Origin: Nitrospirota bacterium
GTDB taxonomy: Bacteria > Nitrospirota > Thermodesulfovibrionia > Thermodesulfovibrionales > Dissulfurispiraceae
Length of the DNA: 64,000 nt
Assembly: GCA_015233365.1 (NCBI GenBank)
Contig: JADFXU010000006.1
Coordinates: 8,869 to 72,868, forward strand
Direction: 5' to 3'
Every line of letters starts with the position of its first letter. Position 1 is the first letter of the stretch. Position numbers and translations under genes: made by a program. Shown here piece after piece: positions 33,156-42,310 of the stretch. The notes below the pieces were generated by a model. It was not told where the DNA came from. It did not search any database and was given only the letters and a program-made list of their open reading frames with translations.

Positions 33156-33242
33156 CCATCACCCTTAGAGTTTATTTTTACCTGTTATGCGGGTGCACAG
33201 TAACTCCTTGTACTGTATGCGCAATCCGGCTTACTTATTGCA

Positions 33243-33258
33243 AGCAAGTGTCATGCCC
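33243..33258 (-). promoter_or_regulatory. Candidate sigma-54 promoter of pilMNOPQ
   Basis: Leftwards: GGGCATGACACTTGCT, with GG (-24) and GC (-12) exactly 12 bases apart and TTGCT at -12; the first T of TGGCAC is G and the C at position five is T. Start expected near 33232, leaving a leader of about 75 bases. The gap 33156-33656 holds no gene; it contains this site, fold-back copy 2 and the glgA promoter. Confidence 0.5.
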
Positions 33259-33323
33259 GAGTTGCGGTACACCCGAAAAGCCCTTCAGAAATATACCATT
33301 TCTGCGCTTTACCGTCAACACGA

Positions 33324-33562
33324 CTGCATACTACAGGATATTGCCGGTCAGATGCTACGTCTTGACGGTTCTAACGGCTCTTCACGCTACAGGCGCAAAA
33401 TTCCACCTCTCACCGCGGCCCTTCGGACTTCAGACATTACGGTTATAGGCGAAATGAACTTGCCCGGCGGGGTCCCCAAAAAGTCCCGGACTTTTTGGGG
33501 TGGCAGTCGGTTGACGAGACTCCGCGATTCGCTTCAGAAACTCATCCAGTGTCTGAATTGCA
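33324..33562. repeat. Fold-back element, copy 2 (diverged, with inserted mini-palindrome)
   Basis: Right part matches copy 1 (4003-4192) closely: GTCTTGAC(G)GTTCTAACGGCTC, CACGCTACAGGCGCAAAATTC, CCCTTCGGACTTCAG, GACTCCGCGATTCGCTT, CATCCAGTGTCTGAATTGCA. The left terminal repeat has decayed and the centre is about 45 bases longer, including the hairpin at 33474-33500. It occupies the divergent region between pilM and glgA. Confidence 0.75.
33474..33500. repeat. Perfect 12-bp-arm mini-palindrome
   Basis: CCCCAAAAAGTC, loop CCG, GACTTTTTGGGG, preceded by GGGGT. Same design as the hairpin at 4705-4731 within the nucleotidase gene (CCCCAnAAAGTC...GACTTTnnGGGG). Confidence 0.75.
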
Positions 33563-33602
33563 ATGGTTATTCATTCTTCTTATAACATTTGATTTTTTGT
33601 TG

Positions 33603-33611
33603 TGGTAAAAT
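33603..33611 (+). promoter_or_regulatory. Extended -10 promoter of glgA
   Basis: TGG TAAAAT, 45 bases before the ATG, with a normal GAGAGG ribosome-binding site at 33645-33650. No clear -35. Confidence 0.4.
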
Positions 33612-33656
33612 TGTGGGAGTACAAATTACGCAGGCTCATAAGCTGAGAGGTATTTG

Positions 33657-35129
33657 ATGTACATCGTCATGATCACGCCGGAATGCGCACCCGCTGCAAA
33701 AGTAGGGGGACTTGCAGACGTCGTTTACGGTCTCTGCCACGAACTCGAAATAAGGGGAAACACTGTCGAGATCATCCTGCCTAAATACGACTGCATGCGG
33801 TATGACCATATATACGGATTGCACATTGTCTATAACGATCTATGGGTGCCCTTTTATGAACACTGGGTCCACTGCTCTGTTTTTTTCGGTTTCGTCCACG
33901 GAAGAAGCTGTTTCTTTATCGAACCACATTCGGAAAAGAACTTTTTCCACAGGGGAATTCTTTACGGACATGGCGATGATCCCGAGCGGTTTGCTTTTTT
34001 CTGCAGGGCATCCCTGGAGTTCATGCTCAAGGCGAACAAGCACCCCGACATCATTCACTGCCACGACTGGCAAACAGGCCTCGTTCCGGTCCTTCTGTTT
34101 GATATGTACAGGAATTATGGCATGACCCATCCCCGCGTCTGTTATACCCTGCACAACCTCGGGCATCAGGGAGTGACCGGGGAGTCCATATTGCGCGCCG
34201 TAGGACTCAACAGGCCGGATTATTATCTTCATCCCGACCGTCTTCGGGACGACTTCAATCCTTCCGCCGTGAACCTCATGAAGGCCGGCATTGTCTATTC
34301 GAACTTCGTGACCACTGTGTCTCCAAGCTACGCCGGGGAAATCCAGCATTCCCACTTGTCTTACGGTCTCGGCCATACTCTTTTCATTCACGGTCAGAAG
34401 TTCGGCGGCGTGCTTAACGGCATAGATTATGACGTATGGAACCCGGAAATCGACCCGCATATCCCGTACCGTTATGGCATTGATACTATCGGGGACAAAT
34501 ACGGTGACAAAGAGGCCCTCCGCCACAGGCTTCTCCTTCAGCAAGTCTATAAGCCCATCGTGTCATACATAGGCAGGCTGGACCATCAAAAAGGGGTGGG
34601 ATTGATAAGGGACGCGATTTTCTATTGCCTCTCTCACGGCTGTCAGTTCGTCCTTCTCGGTTCGAGCACCAACCAGGGGATAAACAATGATTTTCTCAAT
34701 CTCAAGCACCACCTGAATAACGACCCCGACTGCCATCTCGAAATCGGATTCGACGAGGAACTCTCACACCTTATTTATGCGGGTTCCGACATGATGATTG
34801 TCCCCAGTCTCTTTGAACCGTGCGGCCTGACGCAGATGATCGCGATGAAATACGGGACAGTCCCCGTAGTCCGTGCGACCGGCGGACTGCTCGACACGGT
34901 CTTCGATGCCAATTACAGCCATAGGCCCTATCACGAGCGGAACGGGTATGTATTCAATGACTTCAATTACAAGGGAATCGAGTCGGCGCTGCAACGCGCT
35001 ATCGGCATGTGGTATTCCTATCCGCAGCACTTCAGGGAACTGATGGTAAACGGTATGCGCTACGATTTTTCCTGGAACCACCCCGGACAACACTACCAGA
35101 ACATTTACGAATACATCAGAGACAAGTAA
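33657..35129 (+). CDS. glgA: Glycogen/starch synthase, GT5 family
   Basis: Transfers glucose from ADP- or UDP-glucose to alpha-1,4-glucan. 490 residues: KVGGLADV (nucleotide-sugar binding) near 16-22, HCHDWQTGLVP, TLHNLGHQG, GVLNGIDYDVW, IGRLDHQKGV, and the C-terminal FEPCGLTQMIAMKYGTVPVVRATGGLLDTV. ATG at 33657 has GAGAGG six bases upstream. It stands alone, without glgB, glgC or glgP nearby. Donor sugar cannot be decided from sequence. Confidence 0.93.
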   Translation: MYIVMITPECAPAAKVGGLADVVYGLCHELEIRGNTVEIILPKYDCMRYDHIYGLHIVYNDLWVPFYEHWVHCSVFFGFVHGRSCFFIEPHSEKNFFHRGILYGHGDDPERFAFFCRASLEFMLKANKHPDIIHCHDWQTGLVPVLLFDMYRNYGMTHPRVCYTLHNLGHQGVTGESILRAVGLNRPDYYLHPDRLRDDFNPSAVNLMKAGIVYSNFVTTVSPSYAGEIQHSHLSYGLGHTLFIHGQKFGGVLNGIDYDVWNPEIDPHIPYRYGIDTIGDKYGDKEALRHRLLLQQVYKPIVSYIGRLDHQKGVGLIRDAIFYCLSHGCQFVLLGSSTNQGINNDFLNLKHHLNNDPDCHLEIGFDEELSHLIYAGSDMMIVPSLFEPCGLTQMIAMKYGTVPVVRATGGLLDTVFDANYSHRPYHERNGYVFNDFNYKGIESALQRAIGMWYSYPQHFRELMVNGMRYDFSWNHPGQHYQNIYEYIRDK

Positions 35130-35235
35130 ACCACTCTCGACTTAGGCCTATACACGATTCGAGACATCAATGAGATTCATGAGTACAAGATAGTCAAGGC
35201 TGTCAATTTTCATGGGAATGCTGTATACGGACTTC

Positions 35236-37008
35236 TTACGAAACCGTTTTGATGAACAGTTCCTTCAACTGCTTTGGTTCGACTGTTGAAGGAGCGCCGC
35301 TCATAGGGCATACCGCTTTCTGCGTTTTCGGAAACGCTATCACATCGCGTATCGAATGGGCACCGACCATCAGCATCACCAGCCTGTCGAGGCCGAGCGC
35401 TATGCCCCCGTGGGGAGGCGCGCCGTAGTCAAGGGCATCGAGGAGGAAGCCGAATTTAATTTGAGCATCTTCATCCGCGATCCCCAAAAGTTCGAAAATT
35501 CTTTTTTGCACGTCCCGCCTGTGTATACGTATGCTGCCGCCGCCGATTTCATAACCGTTCAGCACAATGTCATACGCTTTTGCCCTGAGCGAGGCGAGCA
35601 GTTCCCTGTCATCGCCGATTGCGGGCGAGAGCCTGGAGATGTCTTCGTCCACCGGCGAGGTGAATGGGTGGTGAATAGCTACAAAACGTTTCTCGTCTTC
35701 GTCCCACTCCAGCAGGGGGAAGTCAACAATCCATACAAAGTTGAATTCTTCCCTTATAAGCTTAAGCCGTTTCCCCAATTCGAGCCTCATGCGGCTGAGC
35801 ACATCATGGACAACCTTCTCTTTGTCCGCGACAAAAAGCATTAAATCACCTTCGGCTGCATCGAGCCTCAGGGCCATCCCGCGCAGCACCTCTTCAGGGA
35901 AGAATTTTGCGATGGGAGAATCAAAGCCGTTCCTGACCTTTATCCACGCAAGCCCTTTCGCACCGAAAGACTGCGCCTCTTCCGTAAGCATGTCGATTTC
36001 TTTCCGGGAAAGACCGGCCATTCCCCTGCCGTTGATTGCTTTGACCCGGCCTCCTGAGGCCAGGGCGTCAAGGAAGACTTTGAATGATCCTTTCGAGGCA
36101 AGATCAGCCATGTCCTTCAGTTCCATACCAAACCGCATATCGGGCTTATCGTTCCCAAAGCGCTCCATCGATTCGGTGAAGCTCAGGCGCGGGAAAGGGA
36201 CCTGAATATCTTTGTTCAGCACTCCCAGAAAGAGTCTCTTCAGGAGCGCCTCGACAAGAGTCAGGATGTCCTCTCTCCCGACAAAGGACATCTCTATATC
36301 GACCTGTGTGAATTCCGGTTGCCGGTCCGCCCTCAGGTCCTCGTCCCTGAAACACTTGACGATCTGAAAATATTTTTCGAGTCCAGACACCATAAGGATC
36401 TGCTTGAAAAGTTGCGGCGACTGGGGCAATGCATAAAAATGCCCCTGGTTGAGCCTGCTCGGAACAAGATAGTCCCGAGCACCTTCAGGCGTGGATTTTG
36501 TAAGCATCGGGGTTTCTATCTCCAGGAATCCCTGCTCATCCAGACAGTCCCTGACAACCTTTGTGACTTTGTGTCTTACGATAAGGTTATGCTGCAGTTC
36601 AGGCCTCCTCAGATCGAGATACCTGTATTTCAGCCGCAATGACTCCGCTGCTTCAGCGGCTTCCTCCATCGGAAACGGCAGCGTTTCAGCTTCATTAAAC
36701 ACGGTAAGGGTATCAGCATACAATTCGACCATGCCCGTCCGCAGACCGGGGTTTTCCGTGCCTGCGGGTCTCTTTCGCACCTCGCCTTCCACTGATATGA
36801 CAAATTCCGCCCTGAGATCATGGGCCCGTGCGTGCACCTCACCGGAAACATCGGGACTGAACGCGACCTGCACAATACCGCTCCTGTCGCGCAAATCCAC
36901 AAATATCAAACCACCGTGGTCCCTTCTCCTGAAGACCCATCCGGCCAGCGTGCAGCGTGAGCCTATATCCGATGCACCAAGTTCTGTGCACCATTTATTT
37001 CTTAGCAT
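35236..37008 (-). CDS. aspS: Aspartyl-tRNA synthetase
   Basis: 590 residues of bacterial type: OB-fold anticodon domain ([22 protein letters not shown]), class II motif 2 ([23 protein letters not shown] region), a bacterial GAD insertion, and motif 3 ([16 protein letters not shown]). Whether it also charges tRNA-Asn cannot be decided. Its start overlaps rluB by 14 bases. It is the last gene of the long operon from rseC. Confidence 0.97.
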   Translation of the reverse strand: MLRNKWCTELGASDIGSRCTLAGWVFRRRDHGGLIFVDLRDRSGIVQVAFSPDVSGEVHARAHDLRAEFVISVEGEVRKRPAGTENPGLRTGMVELYADTLTVFNEAETLPFPMEEAAEAAESLRLKYRYLDLRRPELQHNLIVRHKVTKVVRDCLDEQGFLEIETPMLTKSTPEGARDYLVPSRLNQGHFYALPQSPQLFKQILMVSGLEKYFQIVKCFRDEDLRADRQPEFTQVDIEMSFVGREDILTLVEALLKRLFLGVLNKDIQVPFPRLSFTESMERFGNDKPDMRFGMELKDMADLASKGSFKVFLDALASGGRVKAINGRGMAGLSRKEIDMLTEEAQSFGAKGLAWIKVRNGFDSPIAKFFPEEVLRGMALRLDAAEGDLMLFVADKEKVVHDVLSRMRLELGKRLKLIREEFNFVWIVDFPLLEWDEDEKRFVAIHHPFTSPVDEDISRLSPAIGDDRELLASLRAKAYDIVLNGYEIGGGSIRIHRRDVQKRIFELLGIADEDAQIKFGFLLDALDYGAPPHGGIALGLDRLVMLMVGAHSIRDVIAFPKTQKAVCPMSGAPSTVEPKQLKELFIKTVS

Positions 37009-37783
37009 CCTTAAAGTCCCTCCGAGGTATTTTTATGTTTTTCAGCCCTTCGCTCCCGCTTCCCGCAGCTTTCAGCAGGTTTTCAACTTCTTCACGCGTC
37101 AGGGGTCTGTGGCCTCCGGGTTTAAGGTCACCCAGTTTCAGGCCGTTTACCGCCACGCGTTTAAGTTTGAGGACAGGATGTCCGACCTTCTCCATCATCC
37201 TGCGCACCTGCCGCTTTTTACCCTCATGGATGATCACTTCAAGCCACTGATTATTTTCCGTGGCCTTCCCCACCCTGGTTCTTTTCACCCTGGCAGGGGC
37301 CGTCATGCCGTCTTCAAGGCGCACGCCGCGCCGGAGCTTTTCTATACTCGAATCTGCAATTATCCCTTCGACCTTCACCAGATAAGTCTTGGGGACTTCA
37401 TGTGACGGGTGCAGGAGCGACTGGGCAAAATCGCCGTCATTAGTTATGAGAAGCATCCCTTCGGAATCATAATCAAGTCTTCCCACGGGGAATACCCGGT
37501 ATTTTACACGCTGCAGGAAATCCTTGACCGTAGGCCTGCCTTCCGGATCGGAAAGAGACGTCACAACACCTCTGGGTTTATTAAAGATCAGATAAATCTT
37601 CGGCTCCGGCCTGATAAGAAGTTTTCCATCGACTTTGATATGGTCCCTGGCAAGATCTGCCTTCATGCCGATTTCCGCTGTCCTGCCGTTGACTTTGACT
37701 CTGCCTTCAGCGACAAGTTCTTCGGCCTTTCGCCGTGAGGCAATACCCATTTGCGCCAGTATCTTTTGAATTCTCTGTTCCAT
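36995..37783 (-). CDS. rluB: 23S/16S rRNA pseudouridine synthase, RsuA/RluB family
   Basis: 262 residues: N-terminal S4 RNA-binding domain ([21 protein letters not shown]) and catalytic domain with [17 protein letters not shown], where the Asp is the nucleophile. The length and basic C-terminus fit RluB (23S U2605), but RsuA or RluE/F cannot be fully excluded. Confidence 0.92.
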   Translation of the reverse strand: MEQRIQKILAQMGIASRRKAEELVAEGRVKVNGRTAEIGMKADLARDHIKVDGKLLIRPEPKIYLIFNKPRGVVTSLSDPEGRPTVKDFLQRVKYRVFPVGRLDYDSEGMLLITNDGDFAQSLLHPSHEVPKTYLVKVEGIIADSSIEKLRRGVRLEDGMTAPARVKRTRVGKATENNQWLEVIIHEGKKRQVRRMMEKVGHPVLKLKRVAVNGLKLGDLKPGGHRPLTREEVENLLKAAGSGSEGLKNIKIPRRDFKDAKK

Positions 37784-37824
37784 AAAAGGGATTAGACAGG
37801 CAGAGGTGCCTTTGCCTTTCTTTA

Positions 37825-38769
37825 CTATTTAACTTCTACGTATGCCTTTTCGCGCAAACTTCTTGACCAGCTTTTGAGGTCAACATCGAATTTATCATTG
37901 AGCAGTTTCTGCCGTATCGCCTCCCGGAATTCCTGCTGCGACTTGAATACCCTGGCTTCATTGACCCTGATTATATAAATTCCATCGCCTCTCGATATGG
38001 GTTCGCTTACTCCGCCGGTCTTAATGGAGGAACAGACATCCGCAAATTCCTTTGACATGTCACATTTACGCACGAAACCAAGCTCTCCGCCATTCTTCGC
38101 ATTTTGGTCATCGGAATACTGCGCGGCAAGCCCGGCAAAGCTGTCACCGGCTTTGAGTTTCTTGTAGATCTCCTGCGCCTTCTCCTCCAGCTGTTTGTCA
38201 TCGCCCTTCTTCTTCAGAAAAATCTGGCTGATTTCAAATCCTTCAGTGTCCTTTGCCGCATCTTTATGCCCGGCAAGGTAAGCATCAACATCGCGTTCAG
38301 TCACAAGAATTTTTTCCCTGACTTCATGCTCAATCACCCGGTTCAGGAGTATCTGCTCCGCAAGTTTCTTCTTGTATGTTGCAAGGGTAAAACCGTCTTT
38401 CTTGATCGATTCACTCATCATCTCGTCGGTCATCGAATATTTGTTTTTTATGTTTTTGATAGCGGTTTCGACATCGTTGTCACTGACGGTTATCCCGTCC
38501 TTTTCAGCCTCCTGCAATTTAAGCTTCATATCGATAAGGCTGTCCAGGAAACTCAATTCATTATCCTTGAAAAACCTGATTCTATCCGGCTCCTTCATTG
38601 CCTTTATGGCATCACTGGCGTTAAACTCCATCTCCCTGTATACATCGCTCCATGTGATGACCTCTTTGTTTACAATAGCAATTACCCTGTCAAGTAATAT
38701 TGCACTTTGAGCAGAGGATATAAAAACAGCAATTATGAGCCCTAAGGCCACTAAACCCTTTTTAACCAT
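37825..38769 (-). CDS. surA: SurA-like periplasmic peptidyl-prolyl isomerase
   Basis: 314 residues: signal sequence (KKGLVALGLIIAVFISSAQSA), SurA N-terminal chaperone domain (LLDRVIAIVNKEVITWSDVYREM), and one parvulin (PPIC) domain (EISQIFLKKK, FAGLAAQYSDDQNAKNGGELGFVRKCDM, IKTGGVSEPISRGDGIYIIRV). It assists outer-membrane protein folding. ATG at 38769 is preceded by GGAGG at proper spacing; the frame runs open further upstream. E. coli SurA has two PPIC domains, this one has one. Confidence 0.87.
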   Translation of the reverse strand: MVKKGLVALGLIIAVFISSAQSAILLDRVIAIVNKEVITWSDVYREMEFNASDAIKAMKEPDRIRFFKDNELSFLDSLIDMKLKLQEAEKDGITVSDNDVETAIKNIKNKYSMTDEMMSESIKKDGFTLATYKKKLAEQILLNRVIEHEVREKILVTERDVDAYLAGHKDAAKDTEGFEISQIFLKKKGDDKQLEEKAQEIYKKLKAGDSFAGLAAQYSDDQNAKNGGELGFVRKCDMSKEFADVCSSIKTGGVSEPISRGDGIYIIRVNEARVFKSQQEFREAIRQKLLNDKFDVDLKSWSRSLREKAYVEVK

Positions 38770-38830
38770 CGCCGCAACCTCCAGTACCGCAAAATACGGC
38801 ACAATAAAGAAAAACGTTTGCCCTGTTATT

Positions 38831-39838
38831 CTAGCATATTCTCGGCAGTTGCTCGCCGGCAAGCATATCTACAATACGCGTACCCCCGATGGGAGTTTTA
38901 AGAAGGACCATTCCGCTATCACGCTTTTCACCGGAGATTTCGCCTATTACAGCAGCCTGTGCGCCAAGGGGGTGTTCTTTCATTTTTGCAATAAGCTGTC
39001 CTGCCTGGTCGGGTGGAGCTATGGCAATCAGTACCCCTTCATTGGCAACGTAAAGAGGATCGAGGCCAAGCAGTTCACATGCCCCTCTGACCCCCTCCGG
39101 CACAGGCAGGGATTGTTCGTTTATAGTTACGCAGCGCCCTGATTCCAGTGCAATCTCCTTAAGTGTCGTTGCAACCCCCCCTCTGGTAGGGTCTCTCATC
39201 ATGCGCAAACTGTCGGAAACACTGAACATCGCCTCGACAAGGCCGTTAAGTGCCGCGGTATCGCTTATCACAGGCGGATCAAATTCCAGCCCGTTCCTTT
39301 GGGCCATAACCGCAACACCGTGACTTCCTATAAGTCCGCTGATAATAACTTTGTCTCCCACCATGATTTTGCGGGGGCCGAGTTCCCTGCCCTCGGGAAC
39401 AACGCCGATGCCGGAGGTGTTGATGAACAGACCATCCCCCTTGCCTTTGTCAACAACCTTTGTATCGCCCGCGACAATATGGACACCCGCTTTTTGAGCT
39501 GCATCGGCCATCGACACAACAATACGTTTCAGGTCATCAACAGCGAATCCTTCCTCAATAATAAAACCTGCCGTTATATAGACGGGTTTTGAGCCGACCA
39601 TCGAGAGATCATTTACAGTCCCGTTGACTGCAAGTTCGCCTATATTGCCGCCCGGGAAAAACAGCGGGGACACTACATAGGAATCTGTCGTGAAAGCGAA
39701 TTTCTGACCGCAACCATGAAATTCGACTACAGCTGCATCACCCAGTTCGCCAAGGTGAAACTCAGCAGCAAAATAATCCCTGATCAGCTGATGCATCAGT
39801 TTCCCGCCGCTTCCGTGGCCAAGAAGTATGCGTTCCAT
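38831..39838 (-). CDS. hypE: [NiFe] hydrogenase maturation protein HypE
   Basis: Dehydrates the carbamoyl thiocarboxamide to the cyanide ligand of [NiFe] hydrogenase. 335 residues of AIR-synthase-like fold: ILLGHGSGGKLMHQLI start, FTTDSYVVSPLFFPGG, VAGDTKVV, DPTRGGVAT, and the C-terminal PRIC tail whose Cys carries the modification. No hypA-D, hypF or hydrogenase gene lies nearby; it is embedded in a housekeeping operon, one base after the lipoprotein gene's neighbour. Confidence 0.96.
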   Translation of the reverse strand: MERILLGHGSGGKLMHQLIRDYFAAEFHLGELGDAAVVEFHGCGQKFAFTTDSYVVSPLFFPGGNIGELAVNGTVNDLSMVGSKPVYITAGFIIEEGFAVDDLKRIVVSMADAAQKAGVHIVAGDTKVVDKGKGDGLFINTSGIGVVPEGRELGPRKIMVGDKVIISGLIGSHGVAVMAQRNGLEFDPPVISDTAALNGLVEAMFSVSDSLRMMRDPTRGGVATTLKEIALESGRCVTINEQSLPVPEGVRGACELLGLDPLYVANEGVLIAIAPPDQAGQLIAKMKEHPLGAQAAVIGEISGEKRDSGMVLLKTPIGGTRIVDMLAGEQLPRIC

Positions 39839-39839
39839 T

Positions 39840-40937
39840 TTACCCCCCTTCCGCAGCCGGCAGCGGATTCACTTCCACAGGCTCCAGCGGCGCACTCTCC
39901 CTAAGAGGTCCAACAGCGGTAACGTAATATTCGGTCCTCGACGTCAATGGATCGGCGTCTCTGAATGTGGGGGTTATGGCCTCGCCGATAGCCCTGAAAC
40001 TGCTTTCACCGGCCTTTTTTCGATATACGCGATACGACTTGACCCATGTCTCCGGATTTTCATTCCAGATGAGTGCAAGACCATTTGGGGCATGCACATA
40101 TTTTAAACCGGAAGGCCTTGACGGGACAAAAGTCTCCGGGTTCACTTCGAGCGCTTCAGAAGGAACCCCTTCATCCTTGAGCGGCCTGTCAAGGAATGAT
40201 CTCACAACATAATATGTGGGCATCCTGGTTTCCACACCGTCATTAAAAGCAGGATCATTCAGTGCCGCTCTGTTTAAAGGCGATTCAGGGAAACTTTTCT
40301 TCTCATTGCTCTTGTAGATATTGTATTTGACTTTTATGGATATGGACTTTACACCGGTAAGCAGCCAAAACTTCTTCCTGAGTTCAGCCCCGCTTTCCAG
40401 ATTCAGCCTGTGCTCGGAGCGCGGCAGCGTAGAGTACATGGTCATTTCAGTTCGTTCAGGCACCCCATTCCACCTGACCTTTACGGAATCGTTTGTCAGT
40501 TCATAGTACAATCCGGACGGAGGCGGCGGAAGCACTGCCGGGTCAACCCTAAGTACCTGCGACGGCTTGCTCAAAACGTTCCTGAGACTTAATACTGTTA
40601 TCCTGTAGAAATATGTTCCGCCTATAACGAAATCGGTGTCCACGTAATGCCTTGTCGTGTCCGGAAGAAAAGCGATTCTCCGGAAGGTGACAGCGGAGCC
40701 TTCGGCTTTCTCCAGATAAAAAGCTTTCACAAAGTCTGATGTATCCGAATAAGACCATGAAAGCAGTATCGAATTTTCACGGTGCACTGCCGTAATATTT
40801 CCTACCGGAGCAGGCTTGGCAAAAGTCTTCAGGGAGGGCGGTTTCTTTTGCCCGCACGATACAAGCATTACGCTGATGATAACCGCAGAGACCAAAAAGA
40901 AGATTTTCATGACTTGAGCACGGGTTCCCAGGTTCAT
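39840..40937 (-). CDS. Lipoprotein with fibronectin type III-like domains
   Basis: 365 residues: signal peptide with lipobox LVSC (FFLVSAVIISVMLVSCGQ) and two or three FN3-like repeats (NSILLSWSYSDTSDFVKAFYLE; PSGLYYELTNDSVKVRWNG; PSGLKYVHAPNGLALIWNENPETWVKSYRVYRK). It is probably lipid-anchored in the envelope. The ATG at 40937 overlaps the argH stop (ATGA); an internal ATG at 40910 would also give a good signal peptide. No specific function recognised. Confidence 0.8.
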   Translation of the reverse strand: MNLGTRAQVMKIFFLVSAVIISVMLVSCGQKKPPSLKTFAKPAPVGNITAVHRENSILLSWSYSDTSDFVKAFYLEKAEGSAVTFRRIAFLPDTTRHYVDTDFVIGGTYFYRITVLSLRNVLSKPSQVLRVDPAVLPPPPSGLYYELTNDSVKVRWNGVPERTEMTMYSTLPRSEHRLNLESGAELRKKFWLLTGVKSISIKVKYNIYKSNEKKSFPESPLNRAALNDPAFNDGVETRMPTYYVVRSFLDRPLKDEGVPSEALEVNPETFVPSRPSGLKYVHAPNGLALIWNENPETWVKSYRVYRKKAGESSFRAIGEAITPTFRDADPLTSRTEYYVTAVGPLRESAPLEPVEVNPLPAAEGG

Positions 40938-42307
40938 TTGAGCCGCTTCCTGAATCTGCCGATCTGCGCCCTGACTGACTGGGGCGATGTGCCTCCATAT
41001 GATTTCTTGGCATTAACGGAAGCCGCCGCGTCAATAACGTCGAACACATCTTTTTCTATACGCGGAGAAAAAGATTTATACGCGCTGATATCCAGGTCCT
41101 GCAAACGCTTGCCCTTATCTATGCAAAAGCGGACAATCTTTCCCGTGATTTCATGGGCCGTCCTGAAAGGCAAGCCCTTTTTCACAAGATATTCTGCGAT
41201 GTCTGTGGCGGTAGAAAAGGCAGCATCACTGCTATTTTCCATACGTTCAATGCGGAAGCTCATGCTTTTCAACATCGAGGGAAGAATCGAGAGTGTTGCC
41301 GTAACAGTATCAACCGTATCGAAGACCGCCTCCTTGTCCTCCTGCATGTCCCTGTTGTATGTCAGGGGAAGGCCTTTCATAATTACAAGAAGACTCATGA
41401 GATTGCCGTAAACCCTGCCGGTCTTGCTGCGCATCAGTTCAGCCACATCCGGGTTCTTTTTCTGAGGCATGAGGCTGGACCCGGTGGTAAATGCGTCGGA
41501 CAGTTCGATAAACCCGAACTCCTCGGATGACCAAAGTATGATCTCCTCGGCAATACGGGAGACATGCATCATAAGCACTGCGGCGCAGGAAAGAAACTCA
41601 AGTGCAAAGTCCCTGTCAGCAACAGAGTCCATGCTGTTTTCCGAGACTGCATCGAAACCCAGCAGTGAGGCAACATACTGCCTGTCCACAGGCATTGAGG
41701 TGCCGGCCAGCGCACAGGCCCCCAGCGGAAGGACATTGATCCGCCTGAGCGAGTCACCCAATCTGGCCCTGTCCCTGTCAAACATCTGGGCGTATGCCAT
41801 AAGATGGTGCGAAAGCAGGACCGGCTGGGCCCTCTGCGTGTGCGTATACCCCGGAATGATCACGCCAAGCATGGTTTCAGCCATATCGGTGAGCATGGTT
41901 TCAAGGTCTGTGAGCAGCACGAGTATTTCCCGGACCGATGCCCTGAGATAAAGCCTTAGATCGAGCGACACCTGGTCGTTGCGAGACCGGGCCGTGTGCA
42001 GCATGCCACCGACATCGCCGACTTTCCTGATAAGCGCAGCTTCAATGTTCATGTGAATATCCTCGAGCTCCGCGCTGAACCTGAACCTGCCCTCTTCTAT
42101 TTCCCTGTAAATTTCCCTGAGTCCCGCGACAATGCGGCTGCCGCAACGCTTCGGAATAATGCCCTGTTTGGACAGCATCCTGGCGTGGGCGATACTGCCT
42201 TCGATATCATATTTCCAGAGCCTTTTGTCAAAGGATATCGACTCAGTATAGTCTTCTACACTCCTGGAAGTCTTTACCGTGAACCTTCCTGCCCAGGGTT
42301 TTTTCAT
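40934..42307 (-). CDS. argH: Argininosuccinate lyase
   Basis: Last step of arginine synthesis. 457 residues with all fumarase-superfamily motifs: TARSRNDQVSLDLRLYLR, GYTHTQRAQPVLLSHH and the signature GSSLMPQKKNPD. Three bases after the EF-G paralogue. No other arg genes are in the window. Confidence 0.97.
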   Translation of the reverse strand: MKKPWAGRFTVKTSRSVEDYTESISFDKRLWKYDIEGSIAHARMLSKQGIIPKRCGSRIVAGLREIYREIEEGRFRFSAELEDIHMNIEAALIRKVGDVGGMLHTARSRNDQVSLDLRLYLRASVREILVLLTDLETMLTDMAETMLGVIIPGYTHTQRAQPVLLSHHLMAYAQMFDRDRARLGDSLRRINVLPLGACALAGTSMPVDRQYVASLLGFDAVSENSMDSVADRDFALEFLSCAAVLMMHVSRIAEEIILWSSEEFGFIELSDAFTTGSSLMPQKKNPDVAELMRSKTGRVYGNLMSLLVIMKGLPLTYNRDMQEDKEAVFDTVDTVTATLSILPSMLKSMSFRIERMENSSDAAFSTATDIAEYLVKKGLPFRTAHEITGKIVRFCIDKGKRLQDLDISAYKSFSPRIEKDVFDVIDAAASVNAKKSYGGTSPQSVRAQIGRFRKRLK

Positions 42308-42310
42308 CGT

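Noticed and set aside
33187-33585. 132-codon plus-strand frame between pilM and glgA
   Set aside because: Most of it is fold-back copy 2 and the mini-palindrome; no start site or protein-like sequence.
35127-35235. In-frame continuation of glgA past its stop (about 37 codons)
   Set aside because: The GT5 domain is complete before the stop and the extra codons do not resemble any glycogen synthase tail; probably chance.
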